64,000 bases of DNA, from contig CP114117.1 of the NCBI GenBank assembly GCA_029959195.1, forward strand, positions 1,116,001 to 1,180,000. The letters are read 5' to 3'. Source of the stretch: Dictyophora rubrovolvata (Eukaryota; Basidiomycota; Agaricomycetes; Phallales; Phallaceae). The notes below the pieces were generated by a model, which did no database searches, was not told the DNA's origin, and saw only the letters and a program-made list of their open reading frames with translations. Position numbers and translations under genes: made by a program. Shown here in pieces: positions 1 through 14,097 of the stretch (the stretch's first letter is position 1; each line of letters starts with the position of its first letter).

Positions 1-21
1 GAGCAATGTGAGTGCACATGC

Positions 22-56
<35 letters not shown>

Positions 57-2892
57 GACGCTCAATCTGTGTGCAACAGTTGCTTCGCGTGACACAGCTC
101 CTCACTTGATGGGTCTGGGTTGCATTGCATTTTTACAGGCGGCTCTAGGAATGGAGGTCAGCGTTCACTTCGACGTTTGCAAAGAGTATGACCGTATAGC
201 TAACCGTACTATATAGGTTGAATCTATAAGTGAAGCAATAGAATTCCTGGACCTCGCACAAACAAAAGCGCAAAAAGAGGCCAAAGCTGCCAAGGCCGAC
301 GTTCAAACTCGGAGATCGCGTCGTTTCCCTCCCGGTCTTGAGTATGATATTCTGCATGCCGATTCAATTTTGTTACTCGGCTTAGCCCAAGCGCTCAGGT
401 ATTGTCCTCCAATAGCATAATTATTCATGAAATGAGTGTATTAACTTGTCTTAACAGCGAAAGCTACTCGGGGTACATACGGTGCATGTAGGTCTTATAT
501 TTACTCGTAATCTACGAATACGCTTAGTTATGTTTCATATCAGGATGTCGCTCAATAAGTATGTACACAATTTGATTGTAGGTTTTCCTTCTCGCTCACT
601 TAGCCACAGCGCCCACGGCAAATTTACAAAGTGTGTGATAATTCTTCAACCTCTCTTTGCTGTCTAATTGATGCCTGATAGACTCTATAATCTTGCATTC
701 CCTGACGGTGTGGACAATTATGCCACCCCCTCCTCTTCACCGGGACCCAGTCGAAAAACGTCAAAGAACGACATAAACCGTTCAATGAGTTTACCCCCCG
801 TCCTCTTATCCGCTCCCAATCTAAATTCAACACCCATACCAATACCCCCACGTGTCGGGTGGTTTACTCGGTGGAGTTCCTCATCGAAAGTTCCTTCGGT
901 TTCTTCTCCGCATACTCCTCTTGAACCTGATGGCCCAGTCGAGGAATTGATCATTGCTGGTGCCGCCTTTGGTATGTAAATTTAGGTACCTTTTATATAC
1001 GCCACTTATGAATGTCGTAGGCTATGGCTTATTTAATTTAGTCCTCTCCCTCCTGCCTCCAAAACTCAGGTGCTTCAGCTCTCAGGTACTCGTCCCTCTA
1101 CCCTTCTGACTTCTTTCCAGAGGCGTAGTCGGACTATTCGGTTTTAAATCTGATCGCCAGTTGGCTTTGAAAGCTCTAGCTGTTGCAGCTACCAGGAATG
1201 ACGCTCACGCCGTCTTTGCAGGGTAAGGACTGCTTCGTCTGCTTTGTTCCTGATGAATAAGTTAAAGCCTGAACACCAGTCTAACTTTAATGACTTACCA
1301 TGGCGCCGTTCTTTTATTGGTATATCATTTCCTTGGATCTTGCGCATCCATTCAATTTATGCATCCCACAGTCTGGCTACCAAGCTGACGAAACCCGTCT
1401 TTTGAAGCAATACCAGGCCATTGTCGATAAGTGCGTTCAAATAGCTTGCTTCTTCGTAATCGTAATAATCTGACTTTTCGTGGTGCTTAGATTGAGACTT
1501 AAATATCCATTGGGATCGCTTTGGATTTTAAATAGCGTAAATATCTTTCGTTTCCAGACTAGGTGTCGGTATAAATTTGTTTGTTTATCTAGGCGAAAAT
1601 TTCCAGTCTATCTGGCAATCCTGATCGGGCTATAGCTATTCTGAAGAGCGGTCTCTCGACAGAACGCTTACACAGTTTTCCGCAAGCGGACGCACTGGTG
1701 AAGGACAGCGCCTAATTTTACAGCATATATACTCATTATATTCTAGCTTATTTTCGAACTTGCTTGGACATTGTTTGGCCAGAGAAAATACCAAGAGGCC
1801 GCGGAAATGTTTTTAAGGATGACTGAAATTAATACCTGGTTCTTCTTCATCAAATTTGTAATTTTCGAATCATTCACATAAAACATTTTCTAGGAGCCAT
1901 TCCACCTATTTCTATATTGCAGCTGGTAATAATTTCCAAATGTTGCATTTGTATTCAAATTTGTAATTCCTTGTTTTAGGATGCTTTGGTTCCATAGGAA
2001 ATTATGAAAAGGCTCAGGAGCTGCTGGATCAAGTGCCCAGCCTAATGGAAAAAAGGAAATTGGCTGGTCGCGAGCTGCCTACGGAAGTTTTGATAAAAAA
2101 GAAACGTAGGTTTTGCCTCTTCTTCTTAAAAAGGAAAATTCGTGAATTCAATAATATCTAGTTGCGTTCTATAAAGCCAAACAAATGCGCCTAAAAGGCT
2201 CAGAAGATAAGTATGCTCAATGTATACATCTGAGCATAGCAGATGGTATGACTGGATTTTTTTTCGAGCCACGGAAGACTGATGCGAACTTCACAATCAT
2301 TTAAAGAACTCGGACTTTGTAAGTTGTTGTTGATTTCACTTCCTTTGATTTTGCCATTCATTTTATTCATAAAGTATGGAATGCACACCACCGCATCTCA
2401 GTCGAAACTGCTGAAGCTCATATCCAAACATGGGCCAATCTTTCGCCGAAGGTGGACATTGAGACGTCCCGTATTACCCTCTCTTCTCCGCGAAGTAAAG
2501 AGACCCACAACCTGGACACCCCTGATGAGATCGCTCTGCGCTCTCTTTTACTCGGGGTTGTTCATAAATCATTAACTCGGTTCACTAAGGCTCGGACTTT
2601 TTTGCAGGATGTAGCGAGTTATAATGTCGAGGCTAAATGGTACAAAGTTTTGGCACTCTTTGAACTCTCCGTCCTCGGTCTCCAAGAAACAAATGAGCGA
2701 GTGAAGGCGTGGTCTCCTGGGAGTGATAATTCTAAAGATTTATGGACCTCGACATTACGGGATGCAGAAGACCTATTGGATAAAGCTATTGATATTAGCG
2801 CAACTATTGAAGTTTCTTCACGTATAGAGAGTCGTATTTCGATGTTGCGCGACGAGATTTCACTGAAGCGGAAAATGGTATTTGGCAATTAG
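1..2892 (+). CDS. IML2: IML2/TTC39-family TPR protein, 5' end outside window
   Basis: This family (yeast Iml2, animal TTC39) consists of outer-membrane or lipid-droplet-associated TPR proteins; Iml2 is linked to inclusion-body clearance. The first readable exon begins near position 74 and already lies inside the conserved N-terminal block (reads [20 protein letters not shown]), so the true start is left of the window. Later exons give the family core, including '[13 protein letters not shown]', the helical repeat '[17 protein letters not shown]', then '[20 protein letters not shown]', and the C-terminal TPR part ending FGN and TAG at 2890. At least eight short introns interrupt it. Assignment rests on the order of these TPR blocks. 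Residue-level function is not visible. Confidence 0.82.
25..54. repeat. (AT)n dinucleotide microsatellite
   Basis: An uninterrupted AT repeat of about 30 bases lies in what is probably an intron of the first gene. It is a simple sequence repeat with no coding role visible. Confidence 0.9.
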
Positions 2893-3141
2893 TAGACGGT
2901 GCCATTTGGGATTTACCCTAGTACAGCCACGGGACTATCATGAGGGACTAGTATATAATATAATATAAACGAGAAATTTACAAGTAGAACAATTAAACAC
3001 GCATCATATCCACATACCACACGATAAAAGGACACCCAATGAAAATTTACCGTTTATCCGACAGACGCTCGTTGTTGTGACGAGAACTGCGTGATGCGTG
3101 ACGTGTAATCGAATTGTACAAACAAATCAACCAGTCGCCTC

Positions 3142-3970
3142 ATGCTGGGTTAGTTGCGTGCGGTATAAACAGACGTCGTTTACTCACCTAAGATAGTTAT
3201 TGGGCTTACGGGTGGTATTGCAACCGGAAAATCAACTGTTTCGAGGTTACTGAAATCGCATGATATTACCGTTATCGATGCCGATGTTCTTGCTCGCGAG
3301 GTTGTTGAGCCAGGGACTCGAGGCCTACGGAAAATTATAGCGGAATTCGGTCAGGATGTCTTAAATCCCGATGGCACATTAAACCGAGCAAAGCTTGGAG
3401 ACATTATATTCAACAATCAAGCGCAAAGGAAGAAGCTGAATTCAATCGTCCACCCTGCTGTCCAGCGTGCTATGTTTTGGAGAGTGCTTCGTTCTTGGTT
3501 TCGTGGCGATAGAGTGTGTGTGCTTGACGTGCCCTTATTGATCGAAGTGGGGCTGTGGAAATGGATGGGGTGGGTAATTGTTGTTTATTGGTAAGGAGCC
3601 TAGCCTCGTTCATGTTTGCTCCTGACTTTTTTTCTTTCTTCTTTTTCCCGGAACCAGCTCAGAACAAGTTCAATTGAGACGACTGATGAACAGAGATGGT
3701 TCCGCAGAAGAAAGTGCGAAAGCTCGTTTGCAAGCTCAAATGCCTATTTCCAACAAGATTCAGTATGCGGACCATGTAGTAGACAACTCGGGAACCATCA
3801 AAGACTTGGAGCTTCAGCTGGAAGAACTCGTCAAGCGTATGAACAGGGAAAACCGGTGGTTCTGGATGGCCTCGTGGCTTTTGCCACCTTTGGGAGTCGT
3901 ATCCGCAGGGTGGACACTGCTTTGGAGAAATTTCATCCGCCCACGGCGAAAAGGTTTGAGTCGCAATTAG
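3142..3970 (+). CDS. CAB5: dephospho-CoA kinase with C-terminal membrane anchor
   Basis: This enzyme phosphorylates the 3'-OH of dephospho-CoA, the last step of coenzyme A synthesis. Three exons (3142-3148, 3197-3590, 3658-3970) give about 237 residues. The first exon is only 7 nt; joining it across a 48-nt intron gives MLVIGLTGGIATGKST, which carries the Walker A P-loop. 'DADVLAREVVEPG' and 'LDVPLLIEVGLW' are typical CoaE motifs, followed by the lid region 'QVQLRRLMNRDG'. The last 30 residues are hydrophobic and aromatic (WFWMASWLLPPLGVVSAGW) with a basic end, as in eukaryotic DCAKD-type enzymes, which suggests tail anchoring to an organelle membrane. The frame is intact over the whole joined length. 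Confidence 0.93.
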
Positions 3971-4963
3971 AAAACCGTATGCATTCATTATAAATAGACC
4001 TAATGGTTCTCATCTTGTGATGACGACAGCAACTATCAATAAATGACGTCTGCATCCAAGGGATTACCGTCGCAGGCCGGTTTTTCCTCAAATAAGCCTC
4101 GATCGGTCACCCTGATCAATTCATTCCTCTTGCCCTTTCGTCATGCCCTCATCAAAACAAACTCCATCAACCCCTCGTACAACAGGCACCACGACCTTTG
4201 TCATCGCTGAAGCGACGACACCATCAGCCCAGGCTCCCCGTACATTTGTTACTCAGCGAACTTCCGCTGAACCACCTGTTTGTCCTCTTACTGCGGGATT
4301 TGCTCTTCCGCTTGACCCGGTTGCTTTTGGTTTGGTCCGACCTTTGGCACCATCATGTTCAAAAGAACACAAGAAACAATAGATTGACCGGCACCAAAAT
4401 AAAAGTAACAGCGAGACTACTTTTTTTGGCACCTGATTTTTTTAACTGAAAGAAACTCGCAGAACAAGAATCTATATCTTTGAGTCGTTTGTATCCGACT
4501 TGAGCGCATAATTCGACCAGCGAGGCAAATTTTCCAATACTGGCGAGCATTTTCCTAGCCTGCGTTCGAACAGGCCATTTGATTGTCTAGATTCGGTAAG
4601 TCCTTTTAAAGCCATCTATATGGTAGCGCTACTGACGAAAAAGTCAAACCCTGAAGGCAAGCCAAGTTGATGCTTTAAATGCTACCCTTTCGTACGGACT
4701 AGTACGAGATGGCCCCATTTTTGTTTGAAGACGAACTGCATCATTAAAAGTCTTTAATTCACTCCCTGAAATTCCCTGAACCAAATGTATGAAAGAAATT
4801 GTATAATTTGACCCTATCACGCCCATTTCGCGAATCAGCTTTGTACTCCTAAACTTACCGGCGAGTATTATCCCTGCTGCCAGCGGAATTCAAATTGAAC
4901 GCCGACTTATTAATAGCTTGGTTGCGTCACCCGATCTTTCCTCAAGGCACTGACCCATTGCCA
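3971..4963. other. intergenic region with a doubtful small ORF
   Basis: About 990 bases lie between CAB5 and the transporter. On the + strand an ORF at 4143-4382 would encode 79 residues rich in Thr, Pro, Ser and Ala. An ATG at 4043 could also be spliced into it or into an overlapping Leu-rich frame. I recognise no domain, and neither reading has clear codon or homology support. The rest (4390-4963) shows no convincing exon on either strand and presumably holds the transporter promoter. Confidence 0.4.
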
Positions 4964-6815
4964 ATGCTCGAACAGCAACAGCAGCAGAGATACAGATGGT
5001 TATCAAAACGGACGCGACTGGCTTTGACATGTCTGTCTATTGCCTTGAACGCGTGAGTTGTGTCTTCAAAAGTGACAGTGGTCATTGCGATGTTTAAATC
5101 CTCAAGGGCAACGGCCGGAGGAATCTTCACATTTCCTTTGATTTCTGAATCAAAAGACATCTCGCGATTTCGTCTAACTCAACCCCAAATATCGACAATT
5201 GTTCTTGCGTAAGTCCTAGAATTCTAAAATTTCAAATGAGCAACTTCGAATAGTCTTCAGGGGCGTGGTGGGTCAATATCCCATAGCTCCCATAGTTGGG
5301 AGTATGATCGATCGTATTGGACCGTGGATTTGTTCACTTTGTGCCGCTGTCTTGTTCTCTACCGGATTCGGTTTATTCTCTTACGAATTCCGTGCTGCTG
5401 AATTTCACAAACCATCTAAATTTGCATTCTGGCGTCTTGTTTTCTTTTATCTCTTATGCGGTTTGGGCACTGTATCATCGTAAGTCCCAGTTTTGATTAT
5501 CACTTTCTCATTTATTCAAGCCTCCTTATTAGATATTTTTCTTCATTATTCTCTGCGTCTAAAAACTTTCCTCGATACTCTGGAATAGCAGCCGGCTTCA
5601 GTATGGCCCTATTTGGCCTTTCTCCTTTAATTCTCTCCTTTCTTGCCTCCACGTGGTTCATGGAACCACAACGCGGTCTAAATGTCGCAGATTACACTGC
5701 ATCTTTAGCGGTTCTCACTGCTATAATTCATCTTATTGGAGCTGTCACTCTTCGTATAGAGCCTCCAATTCATGAAGAACCACTGAACACGTCTCACGGT
5801 GATATTCCGGCTCGCGAAAACAATTCCGATGAATCTGACCCCGAAAGTGAAACTTCTGCGCTATTACCTAAAAAGCTCTATTTGGGCAAATACGACAGTT
5901 TCAAAGATGTCCTCCGCGATCGTCACTTCTGGATACTTGCTCTTGTGTCATTGCTCATTTTGGGCTCTGTAAGTAACTTTCTTTTCTCTTCTCTTTTTCT
6001 ACGATCGACGCAAATTGCAGTGTGAAATGGTCGTGACCAACATCGGAACGATCTCCTTAGCGCTTCCCCCCCGCGAAGCACAGACCAGCACTGGCGAATT
6101 AGTCTCAAATTCTACCATCGTATCATCAGCTGCTACGACTCAAGTTAGACTCCTCTCGTTCTCGAATACTATATCCCGTATTACAACAGGACCCATGGCA
6201 GACATTATTTCTCCAGTTGCATCATACCTTCCCTCCGGACTTGTCACCTTACCCCGTGAACATAAAATTAGTCGGGTAGTATTTTTGTTCGGCTCTTGTA
6301 TCTTGATGATTCTATCGTTCTTATGGATGGCATTCGTTGTCCAACTTCGAGAGCAAATTTGGCTGTTTAGGTGAGTTGACTGTCCAGTAGCTTTTGCCGA
6401 AAAATGATACTCAAAGGTTTCACACTCACCTCACCATAGTATCGGCATCGGTACTGCATACGGCTCTACTTTCACTGTGTTGTACGTCACGTTCAGCATC
6501 TTTTGAAGGATACCTGATTGACTGACTAATCTTGGCAGGCCGAGTCTCATAGCCAGTATCTGGGGAACCGCAACACTGGCTAGAAACTTTGGAATGGTCA
6601 GCTACTCGCCATTTATCGGTACATCATTGTTTTCATACTTGTACGCTTTCGTCACAAGCGCTATGACGGAAACAAAAGACAAGGATGGGTATTCAGAAGG
6701 AGCGTGCGTTGGTAAACGGTGTTGGCAATTGACGTTTTGCATTTCTGCTGCGAGTGGTGTGGTGGCCGCCTGCTTAACAGTTTTCCTCTGGAAACGCTGG
6801 AAAGGTCGGCTTTGA
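4964..6815 (+). CDS. MCH1: MCH1-like major facilitator superfamily transporter
   Basis: This is an MFS permease of the Mch1 (monocarboxylate-transporter-like) group; its substrate is unknown. Seven exons (4964-5052, 5107-5208, 5261-5479, 5533-5968, 6021-6370, 6440-6481, 6539-6815) add up to exactly 505 codons, which supports the model. The N-terminal helices contain 'ATAGGIFTFPL', then 'LTQPQISTIVLAGVVGQYP', which matches the family's second-helix signature. 'RYSGIAAGFSMALFGLSP' follows. A long charged central loop (Asp/Glu/Ser-rich, ending ETSALLPKKLYL) separates the two six-helix halves. The C-terminal half includes 'SIGIGTAYGSTFTVLPSLIASIWG'. The start is the first ATG in frame; a Gln run follows it. 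It is likely a vacuolar or plasma membrane protein. Confidence 0.88.
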
Positions 6816-6896
6816 ATAAAGAAAGTATTTATTTTGCTGGATTTATATATACAATAAAATACTTTTTGGCGTAAGCAGACGTTACAAAGCGCGATA

Positions 6897-9301
6897 CTAG
6901 CTGGCGGCAACTGCCGTGGTAGTCTGCTGCCGCTGTTGTACTCGATATCCCTTGGCCTTGAGCTGTTTTCTTTTGGCACCTAAGCCAGTCGAGGGTCGTT
7001 AGCAAATGATCGAACATAATGCCAAAAATACACACACCATCAATGATACCCCTGTCTTCATCCGAGTTAAAGCCCGTATCACCTGACTCAGTTTCCACAT
7101 GGGCAGGTCCGACCGTATCTTTCTGGGTTTGGAGTACCTCTGGCTGTTTCTTCCGTTTCCCTATTTTAAGTTTGGCAACGAAAAATCCGTCCATATTATG
7201 AGCGTGTGGATAAAACCGACGAGTGAGATTGAGTTTGGTATTGAAAGTTTTACCACGATAACTCGTGTATCCTTCCCTTCCAAATTCAAGTCCTGTGTCG
7301 ACCAGTGTGATATTGGGTCGTTTTCGAAGGGCATAATCTACAACCGCTTCGTTCTCATCCACAGTGACAGAACAAGTGGAATATACGACGAATCCTCCTG
7401 TTGCGGATGACGGATCGACAGAGTCGATAGCACAGAGTATCAGTTGTTTTTGAAGATGCGACAAAAGGTTAAAATCACGTTCCGACTAGTTTAAGAGAGC
7501 GCCAGAGTGTAAGAAGCCAAACAACGGCACGAAACAAAAGGAGCAAGTACATACCTTGTTGATCTTCACGCTACTATCCTTGCTAATAACACCAGTACCG
7601 CTGCATGGTGCATCCAACAATACTCTATCAAACCCGCCCATGACCTTCGGAAACTCCCGACCATCATAAGAGCAAACGATAACATTTTTACAACCCAATC
7701 GATGAATATTCGCCGTCAAACTCTTGACTCGGGCTTTGTTTGCATCATTGGCGAATACTACACCGGTATTTTGCATTAGGGCTGAAATATAAGTTGTTTT
7801 GCCACCAGGCGCGGAAGCCATGTCGAGTATGCGTTCGTTCGGACTCGGAGAGAGTGCAATGACTGGCAAAAATGACGAGGCTGCCTGGAGCATGTAGTGC
7901 CCGGCAAGATACTCTGGTGATGCACCTGGTGTTGACCATTAAATCGAGTATATAACAAAGAAAGGCTTCGAAAGAACGTACCGATTGGAATAGGACTTTC
8001 GAAAACTTGAAGGCCTACGTTAGTCCACTTTCCGATAGGTTCCAGATTGACTCCCCGGTTAATCAGGGCTTGGGCAAGATCACGACGACGAGTGCGTAAT
8101 GTGTTTGTTCGAATAGTAACTGGTCGTGGAACTTCATTCGCTTCGAAGAATTCAATGGCCTACCCGAAGGGATGAGTGAGGCGCACGAAGAAAAACCAAG
8201 AAAAATCAAACATACCTCGTCAACCGGAAATAGATGAAATAACTTTTCAGCGAGAAATTCGTTGTAGCCGTAATAACTTGCTATATCGGATATCAGTTGG
8301 TCAACATATTCTGATCGAGATCTATAACGGAAAATAATCATCAGTATAAGAGGATGGTCAAAATATAAGAACCCAGGATGCTTACCTGGATTTATCCCCA
8401 TAACGTTTAAAGTTGCTAAGAACTTTAGCACATTCCTGCATTCGTAATTGAACTTCCTGAACGTCAGGACCTCCTCTTTTCTTTTCCTCTTCTCTCTGCT
8501 CTGGAGTAGGTAACGAAAATCTTTCCCGTCCGTCAGCTTCATCACCGGCAGCATTTTCATTCTCATCATCTTCGACGAGTTGTTCTTCTACTTCATCTGT
8601 AATTCTAACTTTTTTCGGCTTCGAGGACTCGTCATCCTCTGAATTGTCGTCCTCTTCCGAGTCCTCCGGAGTCTTCATGAAATCAACAGAATCAATAGAA
8701 CTGTCCGTGCCCTGCACATGATAGTTATAAAAAAACATACAGCTATTTCCGCATCACTAATGACGAGAAAAAAATTGAGAAAGAATCCAGTGCACCATTC
8801 AAAGCGAACTTACAAATCGTCCTTGAATCCTGTAAACCCATCCTCGTCCCCCCCTTCGTTTCCGAAACTTCCCATCTCGTCGTCAGCAGGATCATCAAAA
8901 AGCAAGCTTTTAACATGTCTCAGTCATACAACAATACTTTGTAAGATTTACTTCAAAACTTACGTTGCATGAGCCTGCAAATTCTCATCGTCCTCAACAT
9001 CCTCCCAGCCTAAACTGTCATTATCACTCCCAGTCTTTCCGGTCTTCTTCTTCTTTCCTTTCCCCTTCCCCTTCCCCTTCTTACTTCCTTCCCCTTTATT
9101 CTTTTCTTTCTCGTTAGTCGACCCTTTTTTCTGGCCTGAATTGATAACAGACGTCGTCGACTTGGGTTTTTTAGGCGATCGTCTGTCATTTTTCTCATCC
9201 TCATCTTCATCATTGGCTTTTCGTTTTTCAGGTTTAAAAAATTTGGTATCGTCATGAAACGGTATAGGGTCCCCTTGCTTATTTTTCGCCCGTCTGCCCA
9301 T
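6897..9301 (-). CDS. NOP2: 25S rRNA (cytosine-C5)-methyltransferase Nop2
   Basis: This essential nucleolar RNA m5C methyltransferase acts in 60S subunit assembly. The N-terminal region (about 250 residues) is highly charged, with Lys/Gly runs and several acidic stretches, typical of nucleolar targeting. A PUA-like/Nop2 region with '[17 protein letters not shown]' follows, then the SAM-dependent fold. The SAM motif is '[18 protein letters not shown]', motif IV is '[15 protein letters not shown]' (release cysteine) and motif VI is '[15 protein letters not shown]' (catalytic Cys). The final exon encodes a short basic Gln/Thr/Ala tail ending in TAG at 6897. The gene has at least seven short introns. 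The start is the first ATG of the frame, read as [11 protein letters not shown], as in fungal orthologs. Confidence 0.95.
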
Positions 9302-9506
9302 CTTGTTTGAGTCGAGGAGATGGAGATATTTAAACTTGAATCAGCCGGGCGGGGTTTCAACATGTTCCCGGATAGACTCGACCACTTTATTTATAAACGT
9401 TAAACCTTTCACGCTGTAAGAGCTGGATTATATCTATTTATGTGTGCCTACGCTGATATCCCAAAAAATGTTTCGTTTTGTTTTTCTTTTCTTTCTAATC
9501 TTGTTC

Positions 9507-11663
<2,157 letters not shown>

Positions 11664-11959
11664 CTAGCCTGCAATCTTGGTAGCAACGGTCCGTTCACTT
11701 TCTAGCCGCTCCTTGTTGCGCTGGAATGCCTCCTGCCGACACTCAGCCATCTTAAGACAAGCGTGATGTTCAGGGAGTCGGTGCTGGGCAATTTGAGTCA
11801 GCTTTCATCTTGGACAACCTAACAAAAGGACTAGTATAGGACACTCACTGTTGCGCAGAATGATGAGTGGCAGTGGGCACAGTCACCGACTATGCGAAGC
11901 GCAGCATTGTTGCAGCGTGGCTCTCCAGGAAGCTGACATCGTTGTTTCTTAGCTGGCAT
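11664..11959 (-). CDS. small AN1-type zinc finger protein
   Basis: Two exons (11849-11959 and 11664-11783) give 76 residues. After a basic start (MPAKKQRC) the sequence contains C-x7-C, then a perfect AN1 C-terminal half, C-x2-C-x4-C-x2-H-x5-H-x-C (CAHCHSSFCATHRLPEHHAC). A charged helix (CRQEAFQRNKERLESERTV) ends the protein. AN1 fingers bind zinc and often occur in ubiquitin-, proteasome- or stress-associated proteins, but this one is almost nothing but the finger, so a partner cannot be inferred. The first cysteine pair is spaced 7 apart rather than the classical 2. The frame is intact across a 65-nt GT-AG intron. Confidence 0.85.
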
Positions 11960-12630
11960 GTTCGAAATTGAGTTAAGAAAAAACTAAGAAATGGCAAATG
12001 CTAGATTAGGAACAAGCCAGGACAGCACAATTTCCAAACAACTAACCTTTGCTCGGTGGAGTGAATAGTATACGAAACGGGGGTGTCAGAATCAAAGACA
12101 GGTATTGACCAGGAGGTTGACGCGGCCCCTCTTTATATTATTATGAAAGCTTTTCGACCTCGGGCGTCTAAGGATTACATGTACACAAGGACGCCAAGCC
12201 GAGTCCGTGCCGCCGCTGTATCGGGCTTTTGATGAGTCCATTCTCAATGCAGTGTCCTCCTTTCTACGGCGTGGAACCATAGAAACCTCTAGAACACCAA
12301 TTCATAAAATATTTATTGCTCATGCCATGGACACCCAACGTGGTATATTTTCATATTCACACAGCCAGGCTGAGTTGTACGCTCGCGTTTGATTTCTCAA
12401 CTGACACACGACGACTGGATCTCCTACCCAGTTCTGAAATTAGGACCTGTGTCTGTTATTATAATAAACCAATGATCGACGAAGAAGTGGAGAAGAGAAA
12501 GAGAGAAAGAAAAAATAATTGTTCGTGGAATAAGCGGTATAACTAATAAATATAGACAAGGAAGTAGAGAAGAGAGGTAATGAAAGATGCAGCACCAGTG
12601 CAGAAATTATCACTTCTGGCTGGCGTCAAC
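11960..12630. other. intergenic region, no gene seen
   Basis: About 670 bases between the AN1 gene start and the 3' end of the first syntaxin gene. Only short unsupported frames are present. A purine-rich tract lies around 12480-12530. It likely includes the AN1 gene promoter and the syntaxin 3' UTR. Confidence 0.5.
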
Positions 12631-14097
12631 TTATTTGTTGTTGTTACTATGAATATGATTCGCAACCTCAACCCCAACGACAATCCCGACGATGGCAAGA
12701 ATGACAAGACATATGCAAAAGCAGATCCACCGCTTCTTCCTAGCAGAACGAGCCGAAGAAACTGCCTTTTCCGTGTGTTGCAGTCTATTATTATTTCACC
12801 CGTCAGTAAACGTCAAGTCAAGTCAAAAAAGTGTATCAATAGAAATAAGGTCCTCACGCTAGCTCGGCATCGGTCGAAGTCTTCTCAGTATTCACTACGA
12901 TCGCATTAATAGACTCGTCTTGTTGTTCCACGAGTATGCTCATCTTTAATGTCCAGTTTAAGCAAGAGCTTTGATGAGAGAAAGAACAAAGATATCTCTT
13001 ACATCATTGAATAATTGTGCCAGTTCTACAAGAGTTCGCTCGATTCTCTTAATATCCTCGAAGCGCTCTTGGACCTCACGATAAGCCGCTCGCGATTCAC
13101 CATATCGGTTAGACGATTGGAGCTACTCAGATGTTTCAGCGGTGGACGTTATCCGATTATGACACCAACTTACGGCCTGCGCGAAGATTTGGTTGGATGC
13201 ACCCTCACTATTAACCACCATTTGAACTTCTTGTTCCGAGGCATCAGGCTTAACTAAAAAGAACAAAACGAGTTCTTGTCAAAAGAGAAAAACGAAACCA
13301 AATTTTTTGAATCTAACCAACCTATTTTGAATTGTCTCTCTAGTCGTTGCTTGTATCGTGTTCGATATTGTGATTCCACTTGTTGATAGCTTTGAATGGC
13401 CTCCATGAACTTTTGTTTAACTAATGCGTTCTGACAAAGTAATAGTAATTAGTCTCCAGAAGCGAATGGAGTAAACAAAACCCTGAACAGTACTTGTTGT
13501 TTACGGATCTGCGCGTCCTGACCAGCTCCAACATTTCGTTGTAATTTTGTGATACGCTGCTTGATTTGGTTGCTTAACGAACTGGTTTCTGCAATAAGCA
13601 CCTCAAGTTGTTGGGCGGTCCGCGATGCGACACTCTCATCCGTACTATTGAGGGAACGCTGGTGCAGGTCGGAGATACGGTTCACGTTGTCGTTGTAGGT
13701 TCTCAAACTGTCTTGGATACTGCCGATCTACAATGGATTGCGGTGAGAAATCTCCGGCGTAGTGTTGATATGGGAAGGGGAAAAAATCACCTCAGAAAAG
13801 AAAGCACTAGTATCCTCTGCGCCAGCGGTTAAAGGAACAGTATCATTGTGCACGTCCCCCATCTCATATTGATCTGTCTGAAGCCCATACCCACGATCTC
13901 CGGGAATTGTCTCTGGTTCGCTAGATGATGAAAAAGAAACAATATGAGATAAACCCCGCCAAATCGCTCAAAACCCAAATTCAGTATACCGATATCCATT
14001 ACCCTGCCGAGTTTACGATAGTTGATACATTACACGTCTTTCCAATCAAAAAGAAAGATGAACATACCCGTAAACCAGCCAATCTGTCTCTCGCCAT
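12631..14097 (-). CDS. SSO1: Sso1-type plasma-membrane syntaxin (Qa-SNARE), copy A
   Basis: This is a t-SNARE for exocytic vesicle fusion at the plasma membrane, about 318 residues. The N-terminus MARDRLAGLR is the Sso signature. An acidic linker follows, then the Habc bundle (from IGSIQDSLRTYNDNVNRISD to VKPDASEQEVQMVVN). The SNARE helix runs from 'REVQERFEDIKRIERTLVEL' to 'MSILVEQQDESINAI', with the central-layer Gln in the EQQ segment. A basic SARSARKKRW juxtamembrane stretch and one TM helix (ICFCICLVILAIVGIVVGVEV) end the protein, so it is a C-terminal anchor with a short exterior tail. Exon 1 is joined through a 14-nt microexon at 13990-14003. It is divergent from copy B. Confidence 0.93.

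Noticed and set aside
4690-4715. A short stretch resembling the conserved 3' part of large-subunit rRNA (ACTAGTACGAGATGG)
   Set aside because: The match is only about 15 bases and neighbouring bases do not continue the rRNA sequence. Probably chance.
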